DNA of 64,000 bases, from the NCBI RefSeq assembly GCF_024206495.1, contig NZ_JAMBPQ010000004.1:186001-250000 (forward strand), in the 5' to 3' direction. Positions 35,222-44,109 of the stretch are shown in pieces. A program made the translations under genes and the position numbers. Source of the DNA: Paraburkholderia sp. CNPSo 3272. GTDB lineage: Bacteria; Pseudomonadota; Gammaproteobacteria; Burkholderiales; Burkholderiaceae. Below the pieces are notes generated by a model. That model searched no databases. It was not told the origin of the DNA and worked only from the letters and a program-made list of their open reading frames with translations. Each line of letters begins with the position of its first letter. The stretch's first letter is position 1.

Positions 35222-36805
35222 ATGCACGACAAAATCCTGATCCTCGACTTCGGCTCGCAAGTCACCCAGCTCATCGCACGCCGCGTGCGCGAAGCCCACG
35301 TTTATTCGGAAATCCACCCGTACGATGTGGACGACGCATTCGTGCGCGAATTCGCGCCGAAGGGCATCATCCTCTCCGGCGGCCCGAACTCGGTCACCGA
35401 CACCGACACGCCGCGCGCGCCGCAAGCCGTGTTCGAACTGGGCGTGCCGGTTCTCGGCATTTGCTACGGCATGCAGACGATGGCCGAGCAGCTCGGCGGC
35501 AAAGTGGACGGCGGCCACCTGCGCGAATTCGGCTACGCCGAAGTGCGCGCGCGCAACCACACGAGCTTCCTCGAAGGCATCGAAGACTTCCGCACGAGCG
35601 AAGGCCACGGCATTCTCAAGGTGTGGATGAGCCATGGCGACAAGGTCACGGAGATGCCGGCGGGCTTCCAGCTGATGGCATCGACGGAATCGTGCCCGAT
35701 CGCGGCCATGGCCGACGAAGCGCGCCACTTCTACGGCCTGCAATGGCACCCGGAAGTCACGCACACGGTGCAGGGCCGCGCGATGCTCGAGCGCTTCGTG
35801 CTCGGCATCTGCGGCGCGAAGGCCGACTGGGAGATGGGCCACTACATCGACGAAGCCGTCGAGACAATCCGCAAGCAGGTGGGCAACGAGCATGTGATTC
35901 TCGGCCTCTCGGGCGGCGTGGATTCGTCGGTTGCGGCGGCACTGCTGCATCGTGCGATCGGCGACCAGCTGACCTGCGTGTTCGTCGATCACGGCCTGCT
36001 GCGTCTGAACGAAGCCGAGCAGGTGATGTCGATGTTCGCCGACAACCTCGGCGTGAAGGTGATCCATGTCGACGCAAGCGAAGCGTTCATGTCGAAGCTC
36101 GCGGGCGTGACCGATCCGGAAGCCAAGCGCAAGATCATCGGCGCGGAGTTCGTCGAAGTGTTCCAGACGGAAGCGGGCAAGCTCACCGACGCCAGATGGC
36201 TCGCGCAAGGCACGATCTATCCGGACGTCATCGAATCGGCCGGCAAGGGCAAGAAGGCCGCGCACACGATCAAGAGCCACCACAACGTGGGCGGCCTGCC
36301 GGAAACGCTCAACCTCAAGCTGCTCGAGCCGCTGCGCGAACTCTTCAAGGACGAAGTGCGCGAACTGGGTGTGAAGCTCGGCCTGCCGCACGAAATGGTC
36401 TATCGCCATCCGTTCCCGGGCCCGGGCCTCGGCGTGCGTATTCTCGGCGAAGTGAAGCGCGATTTCGCGGATCTACTCCGCCGCGCCGATGCGATCTTCA
36501 TCGAGACGTTGCGCAACACGATCGACAAGGAAACCAGCAAGTCGTGGTACGAACTCACGAGCCAGGCATTTGCGGTGTTCCTGCCGGTGAAGAGCGTGGG
36601 CGTGATGGGCGACGGCCGCACCTACGAGTATGTCGTTGCGCTGCGCGCGGTGCAGACGCTCGACTTCATGACGGCGCACTGGGCGCACCTGCCGCACGAA
36701 TTGCTGGGCCACGTGTCGAACCGCATCATCAATGAAGTGCGCGGTATCAACCGTGTGGTGTACGACATCTCGGGCAAGCCGCCGGCGACAATCGAGTGGG
36801 AGTGA
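35222..36805 (+). CDS. guaA: GMP synthase (glutamine-hydrolysing)
   Basis: Aminates XMP to GMP. The 527 residues comprise a class I glutamine amidotransferase ([28 protein letters not shown] with the catalytic Cys; QWHPEVTHT with His), the ATP pyrophosphatase domain ([17 protein letters not shown]) and the dimerisation domain that ends KPPATIEWE. The gap of 179 bases from the membrane-protein gene shows no other gene. Confidence 0.98.
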   Translation: MHDKILILDFGSQVTQLIARRVREAHVYSEIHPYDVDDAFVREFAPKGIILSGGPNSVTDTDTPRAPQAVFELGVPVLGICYGMQTMAEQLGGKVDGGHLREFGYAEVRARNHTSFLEGIEDFRTSEGHGILKVWMSHGDKVTEMPAGFQLMASTESCPIAAMADEARHFYGLQWHPEVTHTVQGRAMLERFVLGICGAKADWEMGHYIDEAVETIRKQVGNEHVILGLSGGVDSSVAAALLHRAIGDQLTCVFVDHGLLRLNEAEQVMSMFADNLGVKVIHVDASEAFMSKLAGVTDPEAKRKIIGAEFVEVFQTEAGKLTDARWLAQGTIYPDVIESAGKGKKAAHTIKSHHNVGGLPETLNLKLLEPLRELFKDEVRELGVKLGLPHEMVYRHPFPGPGLGVRILGEVKRDFADLLRRADAIFIETLRNTIDKETSKSWYELTSQAFAVFLPVKSVGVMGDGRTYEYVVALRAVQTLDFMTAHWAHLPHELLGHVSNRIINEVRGINRVVYDISGKPPATIEWE

Positions 36806-36813
36806 TTCAGGAT

Positions 36814-36835
36814 CCTCTGCAGTGGTCTGCAGAGG
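36814..36835 (+). terminator. Hairpin after guaA
   Basis: Perfect 9-bp stem CCTCTGCAG / CTGCAGAGG around TGGT, nine bases after the guaA stop; no long T-run. Lies at the border between core genes and the IS remnant. Confidence 0.55.
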
Positions 36836-36869
36836 TCCATAAAGCGCGGTGTACGGGCTGTGTATAACC

Positions 36870-37605
36870 ATGAGGCACCAAAAGAAGCGAGCGCCGAACG
36901 TTGAGCGTGCGGAGCTGGAGCAGCAGATCGAATCGCTTCGACGCGACATCCGGAAGCTGGAGCTCGAGCGCGACATCCTCAAGAAGGCGAACGAACTGGT
37001 AAAAAAAGGGATGGGCATCGACCCGCAGCTCCTGAGCAACCGGGAGAAGACGATGCTGGTTGATGCCCGGAAACAAACCTATCCATTGCCAGAGCTGTTA
37101 TCCGTCCTGGGCTTGCGCGCAGTTCTCACTTCTATCACCGTGCACGTCTGCTTGTCGCTGACAGGCATGCTGGCGCGCGTCGCGTCATTGCAGACATCTT
37201 CGAATGCAATCACCGCTGCTACGGCTATCGTCGAATCGGGGCGGCATTGAGCAGGCAGCAGGTTTTCATCTCGGAGAAGGTCGTGCGACGTTTGATGCGA
37301 CAGGAGGGTCTGGCCGCTCCCACGACCAGACGACGTCGCTACGGCTCCTATCGTGGAGAAATAAGCCCTGCGCCGGAGAATCTCCTCAATCGTGATTTCC
37401 CCGAATCAGAAATGGCCTACTGACATTACCGAATTCCAGATCCCAGCTGGCAAGGTGTATCTGTCGCCGGTAATCGACTTGCTTCGACGGTCTCGTTGTG
37501 AGCTGGTCAATCGGCACACGGCCAGATGCTCAACTCTTCAATGCCATGCTGGATTCGGCCATCGAATCGGTGGCTGATAGCCGGAAATCTTGTCATTCCC
37601 GTGAA
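36870..37605 (+). pseudogene. Decayed IS3-family (IS150-like group) transposase remnant
   Basis: Parts of OrfA and OrfB of an IS3-family transposase are readable only by switching frames. First frame: a leucine-zipper-like segment (LELERDILKKANELVKKG, then REKTMLVDARKQTYPL). After a shift near 37108: GLARSSHFYHRARLL and IFECNHRCYGYRRIGAAL. After a shift near 37405: QKWPTDITEFQIPAGKVYLSP, around the first catalytic Asp of the DDE domain. After a shift near 37478: CFDGLVVSWSIGTRPDAQLF, which contains the second-block region. The helix-turn-helix N-terminus and the last third with the catalytic Glu are missing, and terminal inverted repeats were not found. Not functional. Confidence 0.85.
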
Positions 37606-38083
37606 TGTAGGTGTATGTCAGGGGCAGGGACTGCAACCGGCACCTTTGCGACCACCTCAGTGCCGGCCAACCATTGGCAGATCACCTACAACCCCAATTC
37701 GTTTGTAGTGGCCTATCTTGACAACGGCGCGCTGAGTTCAAATTCGTCGTTCTCGTACTTCACGCACGTTTGCACTGAAACCTATCTCGGGCGTTATAAA
37801 AGCCGGAAGTGGCCCGCTCGCGCGGGCCACTATGTTCAAGCCGCTTGCGGAAGGAAACTCCGAATGCCGGTCGGGCGTTCCCCGGCTAGCCGGGTCGGGC
37901 TTTCGCGCTACGCGTCGAGCCTCGTTCCGAGTCTCGCCCCTGCGGGCATCAATCCCTAACGCGACCCCTGGTCAGGTGCGGCCATCCGGCCGCGCGTAGG
38001 CGCTCGCCCGAAGTGTTACCCATGTCCCCGCACACCTGTTACCCATGTCTCCGGTCCATACAGGTCCCTGGATGAAAGGGAAG
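37606..38083. other. Gene-free stretch after the IS remnant
   Basis: No intact gene is supported. It contains a perfect 10-bp hairpin with a TCGC loop (AGTGGCCCGC / GCGGGCCACT, 37808-37831), a GC-rich run of short inverted repeats (about 37880-37990) and two direct copies of TGTTACCCATGTC (38014-38026, 38037-38049). A translated stretch around 37640-37730 looks like the tail of some larger protein but is too short to name. Confidence 0.6.
38014..38049. repeat. Direct repeats resembling an insertion-sequence terminus
   Basis: TGTTACCCATGTC occurs twice with a 23-bp period, followed by TCCGGTCCATACAGG. Multiple short direct repeats near an end are typical of IS21- and IS481-type termini, so this may be a leftover element end. 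No transposase for it is present. Confidence 0.5.
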
Positions 38084-38695
38084 TCACCGAAGCGGCGAAT
38101 CGGCGGCAGGAATCCAGATTGTGGAAGTGGCTTCATGGAATTGTTCCGGGCCGCCCTGGGGCGGCCAGATTCCATCCGCATACGATTGGGCGCGAACCGC
38201 CATGCGCTCATCGAGGCTGTTCCAAGGCCAGATATGGGTGATGCGCGGCGCGCCATCGAGCGCATACATATTGACCGTTAGCGCCGAGCGTTTTGAGCGT
38301 TCGGGCATTGCGGCCTCCCACGCCTCGATGGTCGGCATCAGGCCGCCAGGCTTGAGCCAGTAGGTGCGAAACTCGTAATACTTGCCGAAAATTCCCGGCT
38401 CGACGGGCGGGAGAAACGGAAAGCCCGCATAGCTCTCGCTCTCGAACGTACACGCGCTGCTGGCCGCGCCAAACGGATCGCGGTGGTGCAGCTCGCGCTT
38501 TCGTTCCTGCGCCAGTTCCTCAGCGTCGGCGAAACCCCTCAGAACCCGCACATTTCCAAGGCGGCCATTTTCCGAGGTCCAGATTCCGAGCGTGCGCCCA
38601 GAGGTCGCCGGATCATCGAGCCATGCCTGCGCGTTTGCGATGACCTGGGGAAGCTTCAGAATATGCGACGACAACGTAGTCAGTTCGTAAAGCAT
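38084..38695 (-). CDS. NIPSNAP-family protein
   Basis: Protein of 203 residues with the NIPSNAP dimeric alpha/beta-barrel pattern twice: MLYELTTLSSHI at the N-terminus and YEFRTYWLKPGGLMPTIEAWEAAMPER in the second half, ending with the typical IWPWNSLDERMAVRAQ. Function of bacterial members is not established; some sit near catabolic genes. The ATG at 38695 has AGGAG at good spacing; upstream open frame is rejected. Divergent from a LysR regulator that probably controls it. Confidence 0.85.
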   Translation of the reverse strand: MLYELTTLSSHILKLPQVIANAQAWLDDPATSGRTLGIWTSENGRLGNVRVLRGFADAEELAQERKRELHHRDPFGAASSACTFESESYAGFPFLPPVEPGIFGKYYEFRTYWLKPGGLMPTIEAWEAAMPERSKRSALTVNMYALDGAPRITHIWPWNSLDERMAVRAQSYADGIWPPQGGPEQFHEATSTIWIPAADSPLR

Positions 38696-38761
38696 ATCGA
38701 ATCTCCTGAGTCCATGAACGCCCCTTCGGACGTCCTTGATGAACGAGATTAGACTGCTCGC

Positions 38762-38775
38762 ATTCGCAAGAGAAT
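38762..38775. promoter_or_regulatory. Possible LysR-type regulator binding site
   Basis: ATTC-N6-GAAT dyad in the 116-bp region between the divergent NIPSNAP and LysR genes, fitting the T-N11-A pattern of LysR boxes. Suggestive only. Confidence 0.3.
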
Positions 38776-38811
38776 TCCCTCTTTGCTCACACACTCTGTC
38801 TGGAAATCGCC

Positions 38812-39708
38812 ATGTTCGACTGGCAAGATTTACGCTACTTTGTCGTGCTTGCGCGCGTGGGGACGCTCTCTGGCGCCGCAAGCGCGCTGTCGGTCGAACA
38901 TGCGACCGTCGGGCGGCGTGTTGCCTCGCTGGAGGCAGCGCTTGGTTTGAAACTCGTTTACCGGATGCCCCGCAGCGTTCGCCTGACCGAAGACGGCAAA
39001 GCGATCGCTGCGCTTGCAGAGCGCATGACCGAGGGCGCGCAGGCGGTCGAGGCGCATGCGTTGCGCGCTTCCTCGGCGTTGTCCGGCACGGTGCGTATCA
39101 GCGTGCCGCCTACGCTCGGCAGCCATTGCATCGCGCCGCATATGCGTGCGTTCCGCGAAGCCAACCCAACCGTGAAAGTTGTCATGGCGGGCGCCGCCGG
39201 TATTGCGCCATTGGAGCGCGGCGTCGCGGACATTGCCATTCGCATGGTCGAGCCGAAGGAGGGCAGCCTGGTCACGCGGCGAATCGGGGCGATCCGGTTC
39301 GGCTTGTATGCCAGCCATGACTACGCCGCGCGCCCCGCGCGGCAATGGGAATTCATCGCCAACGACTCGACACTGGACCATGTGAGTCATCAGCGCTGGT
39401 TGCGCGCCTATCTCGACGGGCGACCGATCGTATTCGAAACAGGCGATGTGATCGGCCAGCAGGGGGCGGCTCGAAATGGCGTGGGTGTCGCGCTCCTGCC
39501 AACGATGATCGGCGATGGCGACGCGGCACTCGTCAGGCTCGACCCAAAATCGGCGCCGCTCGAAACGCCGCTTTGGCTCGTGACCTATCCCGATCTGCGC
39601 CGCACTCCGGCCGTGAAGTCCGTAATGGCGTTTCTCGTGAATTGCATTGGCCGCGAGCCGCATTTCTCGGATGCGGGGAAGCGGCCGGTGGCACTCGTCG
39701 AATCCTGA
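38812..39708 (+). CDS. LysR-family transcriptional regulator
   Basis: Protein of 298 residues with the N-terminal winged helix-turn-helix (LRYFVVLARVGTLSGAASALSVEHATVGRRVASLEAALG, about residues 8-45) and a LysR substrate-binding domain (SGTVRISVPPTLGSHCIAPHM from ~90). Effector unknown. Divergent arrangement suggests it regulates the NIPSNAP gene and itself. Confidence 0.93.
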   Translation: MFDWQDLRYFVVLARVGTLSGAASALSVEHATVGRRVASLEAALGLKLVYRMPRSVRLTEDGKAIAALAERMTEGAQAVEAHALRASSALSGTVRISVPPTLGSHCIAPHMRAFREANPTVKVVMAGAAGIAPLERGVADIAIRMVEPKEGSLVTRRIGAIRFGLYASHDYAARPARQWEFIANDSTLDHVSHQRWLRAYLDGRPIVFETGDVIGQQGAARNGVGVALLPTMIGDGDAALVRLDPKSAPLETPLWLVTYPDLRRTPAVKSVMAFLVNCIGREPHFSDAGKRPVALVES

Positions 39709-39764
39709 CCCGTCTCGAACTCAGCCCAGCGTTGCCGATCGCATTGACCCGGATTCCCAGTTAT

Positions 39765-40145
39765 TCGTACTCCTGATATGCTCGCCGCGAAGATACCGAC
39801 CACCGCGCAGAACGCGATAAAGTACCAGCCGTTCGTATGGTGGTCCTTGTGGACGAGCGCATCGATTGTGACCAGCGCGCGGCCAAAACCTTGGCAGAGA
39901 ACGCGGCAAACAAAATAGCCGGCGCCATTCACGAATCCCATCGCTTTGCCATGAACCGCGGGCGAGAAAATCTCGGCAGGCGGCGCGAGGAACGGTCCCC
40001 AGACCATGTTGCCGAAGAGGCCCACGCGGCAGAGCGCGACGGCGAGCAGTATGTGGCGCGCATGCTGGAGCGTGCCGAGCATCACAACGAAAGGTGCAAG
40101 ACCAAGCTGTCTTTGAGGATGGCGCTTATCGCCTGTGCGTATTGA
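39765..40145 (-). pseudogene. C-terminal fragment of an MFS transporter
   Basis: The minus strand reads a piece of a major-facilitator protein: helix-rich segments with LFGNMVWGPFLAPPAEIFSP, AVHGKAMGFVNGAGYFV and HTNGWYFIAFCAVVGIFAA, which correspond to the last three or four helices. About the first three quarters of the gene are missing, and the frame runs on into the antisense of the LysR gene without a proper C-terminus. Confidence 0.75.
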
Positions 40146-40160
40146 CTGCCATTTCCCAAC

Positions 40161-41462
40161 CTAACCGCTGATGTGACCTGGCTCGACCACTTCCTTGATG
40201 AAGGCAAGGAGGAGTTCGCTGAGCCGAACCGGCTGCTCCTGTTGGATCCAGTGACCGGCGCCGTCGATCAACTCGATGCCCCCCATTCTCGTCGCCGCCT
40301 TCGTCCTCATGAGATCGAGCGCGCCGGGCGCTGAGTAGGTGCCCCAATCGCTCTTCCCGCCAATGAAAAGCGACGGGACATCGATCGTCTTGCCCGAGAA
40401 CAGGCGCAACTCAGCGTTCAGGTCAGGGTCGGAAAAGACGCGATAGGCCTGCAGGGCGCCTTGAAACCCTGTGCGGCCATACTCCTGCGTGTACACCCCA
40501 AGTTCCGGCTCGGTGAGCCATTTGCAGGCCATGATCTCGGCGGAGGAAGGCTGGAATGGAGCGACGGTCTCGGGCATCGTCTTGCCGAGCTCCATGACGT
40601 AATAGGTGGGCATCTGTGCAAGTTCTGCGGCGGTTAGCGCCTTCAACGGATGCGGCTTGTTTCCCGGCCAGTCGGCGCTTTTCACGTAGAAAAATGCACG
40701 AAGAAACGCGTGTAAGCCCTGAGGGGGATGCCACATGTCATGGTTCGCCTCTCGTGAGCTCAGGTATTGCTGGTAATACTCTCTCGGTGGGTCCAGCGCG
40801 GCCAGCGCGGCCGCTAACTTTTGATTGGCCGTGTTCGGTTGAACCGGCAATACCTCGCTTTCCGCAATGTTGAACGGAAGCGTTGGCGGACCGGGGAACG
40901 GTGCGCTCATCAGCACCACCGAGGGAAAGATGTCAGGTCTGGCTAGCGCACAATAGGCCGCCACGGGCGAACCGAGGTCATGCCCCACAAGCATTGCCGT
41001 ACGCCGATATCCCAATGCCAAAACCAGGCCGAGGGCGTCGCGCGTCATATTCAGAAGGCTGAAGGGCGTTAGCTGGGAGTCATAGTCGTTCACCCAACCG
41101 GTGGTGCGGCCAAAACCTCGCTGGTCGGGCGCCACGACGTGGTAGCCGGCATCAGCCAGAATCGGGATCAGATGTCGCCAGCCGTAAGCCAGATCAGGGA
41201 AACCGTGCAGAAGCAGTGCGAGCGGCCGCCCGGGTTTGTCGTAACCGGCCTCGAGGATATGGACATCGAGGCCATTGACCCCGTGGATCATGCGCGAGCG
41301 GACCGTCTTCGGGAGCGTTCCCTCGGCATATGTTGACGTGGACAAGTCAATTCCTCCAATGGGGTTTGCGCGCGCGGGGCGAATTAAAGAGGCAGCCAGG
41401 CTGACCGCGCCCATCGCCAGGACAGCTCGTCGGGAAGGCATAAAGCCACGTGGATGACTCAT
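40161..41462 (-). CDS. Tat-exported epoxide-hydrolase-like alpha/beta hydrolase
   Basis: Alpha/beta-hydrolase of 433 residues. The N-terminus has a twin-arginine signal (PSRRAVLAMGAVSLAAS, cleavage near ARA, residue ~32). The core shows HGFPD (oxyanion hole), APDQRGFG, and VGHDLGSPVAA with the nucleophilic Asp of epoxide hydrolases and haloalkane dehalogenases; the terminal DGAGHWIQQEQP supplies the His. Tyr residues that could protonate an epoxide are present in the lid (PTYYVME, QEYGRTG). The substrate is unknown. It is coupled to a 41-codon ORF upstream and sits divergent from a TetR gene with a palindromic operator between them, so induction by its substrate is likely. GC is lower than in neighbouring core genes. 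Confidence 0.88.
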   Translation of the reverse strand: MSHPRGFMPSRRAVLAMGAVSLAASLIRPARANPIGGIDLSTSTYAEGTLPKTVRSRMIHGVNGLDVHILEAGYDKPGRPLALLLHGFPDLAYGWRHLIPILADAGYHVVAPDQRGFGRTTGWVNDYDSQLTPFSLLNMTRDALGLVLALGYRRTAMLVGHDLGSPVAAYCALARPDIFPSVVLMSAPFPGPPTLPFNIAESEVLPVQPNTANQKLAAALAALDPPREYYQQYLSSREANHDMWHPPQGLHAFLRAFFYVKSADWPGNKPHPLKALTAAELAQMPTYYVMELGKTMPETVAPFQPSSAEIMACKWLTEPELGVYTQEYGRTGFQGALQAYRVFSDPDLNAELRLFSGKTIDVPSLFIGGKSDWGTYSAPGALDLMRTKAATRMGGIELIDGAGHWIQQEQPVRLSELLLAFIKEVVEPGHISG

Positions 41463-41584
41463 GACGGAACGCCCCGTCCGCGTGCAAGCGCTGTGTTCAG
41501 TTCCAGCGAGCGCGCCGCCGCAATCTGGTCAGGCGGCGCATGATCGAACGAACCCTCTTGACTTGAGATTGGGGCGGGAGGCAT
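41459..41584 (-). CDS. 41-residue small ORF coupled to the hydrolase gene
   Basis: A short reading frame not tracked because of its length: ATG at 41584, preceded six bases earlier by a perfect AGGAG, and a TGA (41461-41459) that overlaps the hydrolase ATG as ATGA. The product starts MPPAPISSQEG and ends ARGRGVPS; it is hydrophilic, without membrane helix or Cys. Placement right after the operator and the strong ribosome-binding site suggest it is translated, either as a functional small protein or to drive translation of the hydrolase, whose own ATG has no independent ribosome-binding site. No family recognised. Confidence 0.55.
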   Translation of the reverse strand: MPPAPISSQEGSFDHAPPDQIAAARSLELNTALARGRGVPS

Positions 41585-41598
41585 CGGCAACTCCTAGT

Positions 41599-41629
41599 AT
41601 GGTGATCGCCATAGTATGGCAATCACCAT
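41599..41629. promoter_or_regulatory. 31-bp palindromic operator for the divergent TetR regulator
   Basis: Two 15-bp arms (ATGGTGATCGCCATA / TATGGCAATCACCAT) are inverted around a single central G with one mismatch. It lies between the tetR-type gene and the small ORF/hydrolase unit. A TAGAAT at 41629-41634 could be the regulator's -10, so the operator would overlap its promoter and allow autorepression. Confidence 0.75.
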
Positions 41630-41663
41630 AGAATCAGCAAGCGAAACGTGCTATGTTCTTGGC

Positions 41664-42245
41664 ATGCCACGTAAGACTGACGCCCGCGCCCGTGCGATTG
41701 CCACGGCCCAACGACTGTTTCGCATTCAGGGCTACACTGCGACGGGATTGACCCAGCTCCTTGAAGAAAGCGGCGCGCCTAAAGGATCGTTCTACTTTCA
41801 CTTTCCACGTGGCAAGGCACAACTCGCGGAAGAAGCAATCGATGAGTACGTTGCGAATCGAATTGCTGTATTACGGGATATCTCGGCGAATACGACGGGT
41901 GATGCTCTGAATTTTGTTCATCAGATTTTCAAGGCGTTCGCGGCCGAAATGGTCGGCTCTGATTTTCAGTACGGATGTCTAATGCAAAATTTGGCGAATG
42001 AGCTGCCCGCGCTCGACGCAGAGCTGACCAAACGGGTAGCGCGTGGATTTGTTGAGTCGACCGAGCTTATTGCGGAGCATTTCAGGGGGTGTGGTTTCGC
42101 TCCCGAGCGGGCGTCCGCTACCGCAGCCGCATTAGTAGCGGCCCTCGAAGGCGCGCGTACGATCGCCCGCCTTGAACGCACGCCGGCTATATTCGAGGCG
42201 CTGGCAGAGGTTAGTGCCCAAAGGTGGGCTGCCCCGGAGGGGTGA
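41664..42245 (+). CDS. TetR/AcrR-family transcriptional regulator
   Basis: Repressor of 193 residues with an N-terminal helix-turn-helix (IATAQRLFRIQGYTATGLTQLLEESGAPKGSFYFHFPRGK, about residues 10-50) and a ligand-binding helical domain that ends in a LmrA/YxaF-like region (FQYGCLMQNLANELPALDAEL). ATG at 41664 begins MPRKTDARARAI. It probably represses itself and the divergent hydrolase through the palindrome at 41599-41629. The gene is visibly AT-richer than the chromosome backbone, a sign of transfer. Confidence 0.92.
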   Translation: MPRKTDARARAIATAQRLFRIQGYTATGLTQLLEESGAPKGSFYFHFPRGKAQLAEEAIDEYVANRIAVLRDISANTTGDALNFVHQIFKAFAAEMVGSDFQYGCLMQNLANELPALDAELTKRVARGFVESTELIAEHFRGCGFAPERASATAAALVAALEGARTIARLERTPAIFEALAEVSAQRWAAPEG

Positions 42246-42491
42246 TCCGGTCCAATGTTCTCGGTCGGACGAAATCGACCCCGAGTATCCTATGAAGACC
42301 GTCGGTCTTTCGCCAATGTCCGTTCGCAGACGCGCAGCCACCGCAGCAACGTCTTGGCATTGTCCATTGCCGGACCGCACAACCGGTTTGGCTTCGGCTT
42401 AAGCAGGCATATGCCGTGCCAATTCTCTCGACTGTGTTCGCTTGGGGCGTGCAGCGGCAGCCGGGGCAATATGAACACTTGGAGAATGGCC

Positions 42492-43013
42492 ATGCAGGCG
42501 AATTCGAAGAAGGCCGAACAGGTCGGCCTGCCGGCGACCTCACGGCTGAGTCGCTCGTACGACAAGGCTGATTATGTCGACGCATTTTCGGTGGACTTGC
42601 CAGGGACTGCCTGCAACGACGCAGAGTCTCTCGCTCGACACATCTTTGCCGGGCAACCGAAGTGGATCGCGACGCTGCAGGGAGTTCGCGACTTTGCCGT
42701 ATGGCCATTCGGACTTAAAAGAACGATCGATCTGAAAATCGCGAAGGGCGACCGGCTTAGTATTTTCCGCGTGTTCGAACGGCACAAAGACGAGATCATT
42801 CTGGGCGAGAACGACACGCATCTTGATTTCCGTGTGTCGGTTCTCGTGCAGCCTTCATCTGAGGGCCGGCCCCAGCGGCTGATAGTCACTACGCTTGTCT
42901 TCTACAATCGTCTGCTGGGTCGGGCCTATCTTGGCCTTATCGCTCCTTTCCATCGCCTCGTCGTACGAGCCTCGCTCGACCGGGCACAGCAGCTCGGATG
43001 GCCCGGCCGGTAG
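42492..43013 (+). CDS. DUF2867-family protein
   Basis: Protein of 173 residues. YVDAFSVDLPG, the KGDRLSIFRVFERHKDEIILGENDTHLDFRVSVLV core and the end NRLLGRAYLGLIAPFHRLVVRASLDRA are typical of DUF2867, whose function is unknown; some members are fused to NAD-binding domains. The ATG at 42492 has GGAG seven bases upstream; two earlier in-frame ATGs (42471, 42486) are less well placed. No clear operon partner. Confidence 0.82.
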   Translation: MQANSKKAEQVGLPATSRLSRSYDKADYVDAFSVDLPGTACNDAESLARHIFAGQPKWIATLQGVRDFAVWPFGLKRTIDLKIAKGDRLSIFRVFERHKDEIILGENDTHLDFRVSVLVQPSSEGRPQRLIVTTLVFYNRLLGRAYLGLIAPFHRLVVRASLDRAQQLGWPGR

Positions 43014-43056
43014 CGGCGATTCATCAACGCTCCTTTCAGCGGGCCGTAGCAAAGAG

Positions 43057-43185
43057 TTAGCGGCCTTCCGCACCATGTTCCGTACCGAGGCCTGATTGCT
43101 TGTGTCCGCCGAGCGGAATGTCGACGCCCTCGGTATGGGTACGTTGCCTGCCCATTTCGACGCCTCCCGATAAAAGGTTAGGTGT
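43057..43185 (-). pseudogene. C-terminal scrap of an aldehyde dehydrogenase
   Basis: On the minus strand a short frame ends with THTEGVDIPLGGHKQSGLG plus TEHGAEGR and a stop, which matches the PFGGxKQSGxGxExGxEG terminus of aldehyde dehydrogenases. Everything upstream of this is lost. It shows that a larger catabolic gene once stood here. Confidence 0.55.
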
Positions 43186-43267
43186 CCGTATTCACGGGTG
43201 AATCTCGGACTACCGCTCCACGTGGTGCGCAGCAGATTTCGCTGGCTTCGGTTAATAGCGGCGGAAC

Positions 43268-44068
43268 TCATAAAACCCGCGTTCCTGTCTCGTTCTGTTT
43301 CGCCGATACATTGCCTCTGCTTTCCCTGCGCCCATATTGGCGAGGCGAGCAATTCATGACCCGCTTGAACGCTGCGCTGAAGGAATTCTCTGATTCATAC
43401 CCCAGCGCCCGCGCAATTTCTGCAACGGAGTCACGGGAATGCCTCAGCTTGTCCGCGGCGAGCGTCATTCGCCAGCGCGTCAGATAGTCCATCGGCGAGA
43501 GCCCTACGAGTTCCTTGAACTTGAGCGCGAAAGCGGTGCGTGACATGGCCGCTTGGCCGGCCAGGGTCTGCAGGGTCCATTTGGCGCCCGGTGCCTCGTG
43601 CATCGCACTGAGCACCGCGCGCATGCGCTTGTCGGCGAGGGCGAAAAGCCAGCCGACTCCATCGCTCCGCGCGTTGGAAAGCTGCAGCCGCAACGCCTGC
43701 ACCAGCACCATTGTGGCCAACTGCTGAGCAATAATGCCTCCCCCCGGTTGCCGCTCGCGCAATTCCTGCCTCATGCGCTCAACACACCATCGCAACGTGG
43801 AGAGGCCCGGCTCGTCCCGGACATGGATGATAGGCGGGAGCATGTTCAACAGGAGGTCTGCCTGACCATCGGCCAGCGTGAAATAGCCACCAATGCTCAG
43901 AAACTCGCCGCCCTTGTTGTAGGTCACGATACGACCGTCCTGCACGTCCGGTAGGAGCGTGCGGAAATCGATTGCTTCTACAGCCATGTCGCTTGCGATT
44001 CGAAAGGGCCTCCCTCTCGCAAGTATGAAGCACCCCCCGCAATGACTTTCACGGGCTCAGGCCGGGCT
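43268..44068 (-). pseudogene. AraC-family regulator, frameshifted and 5'-truncated
   Basis: An open frame of 239 residues (ATG 43987) covers the second half of a cupin domain (LLNMLPPIIHVRDEPGLSTLRW) and the two AraC helix-turn-helix motifs (AGQAAMSRTAFALKFKELVG, SVAEIARALGYESENSFSAAFKRV). Upstream of the ATG the same frame still reads family sequence (FILARGRPFRIASD), and then the match continues in another frame as PEPVKVIAGG. The shift falls in a run of six Cs (44033-44038 on the plus strand), fitting loss of one base. The first ~60 residues are absent. The truncated protein could still bind DNA, but the ligand domain is incomplete. Confidence 0.75.
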
Positions 44069-44076
44069 GAGGGGGA

Positions 44077-44109
44077 AGGCCGCGCCTGGCGTTGCGCCAG
44101 CCGCGGCCT
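44077..44109. repeat. Inverted repeat at the junction of two gene remnants
   Basis: Two 15-bp arms (AGGCCGCGCCTGGCG / CGCCAGCCGCGGCCT) with one mismatch and a TTG loop, between the AraC and OsmC fragments. Might be an old terminator or a footprint of rearrangement. Confidence 0.6.

Noticed and set aside
37640..37730. Possible tail of an autotransporter or adhesin passenger domain
   Set aside because: About 30 residues with a suggestive strand pattern only; too short and without neighbouring domains.
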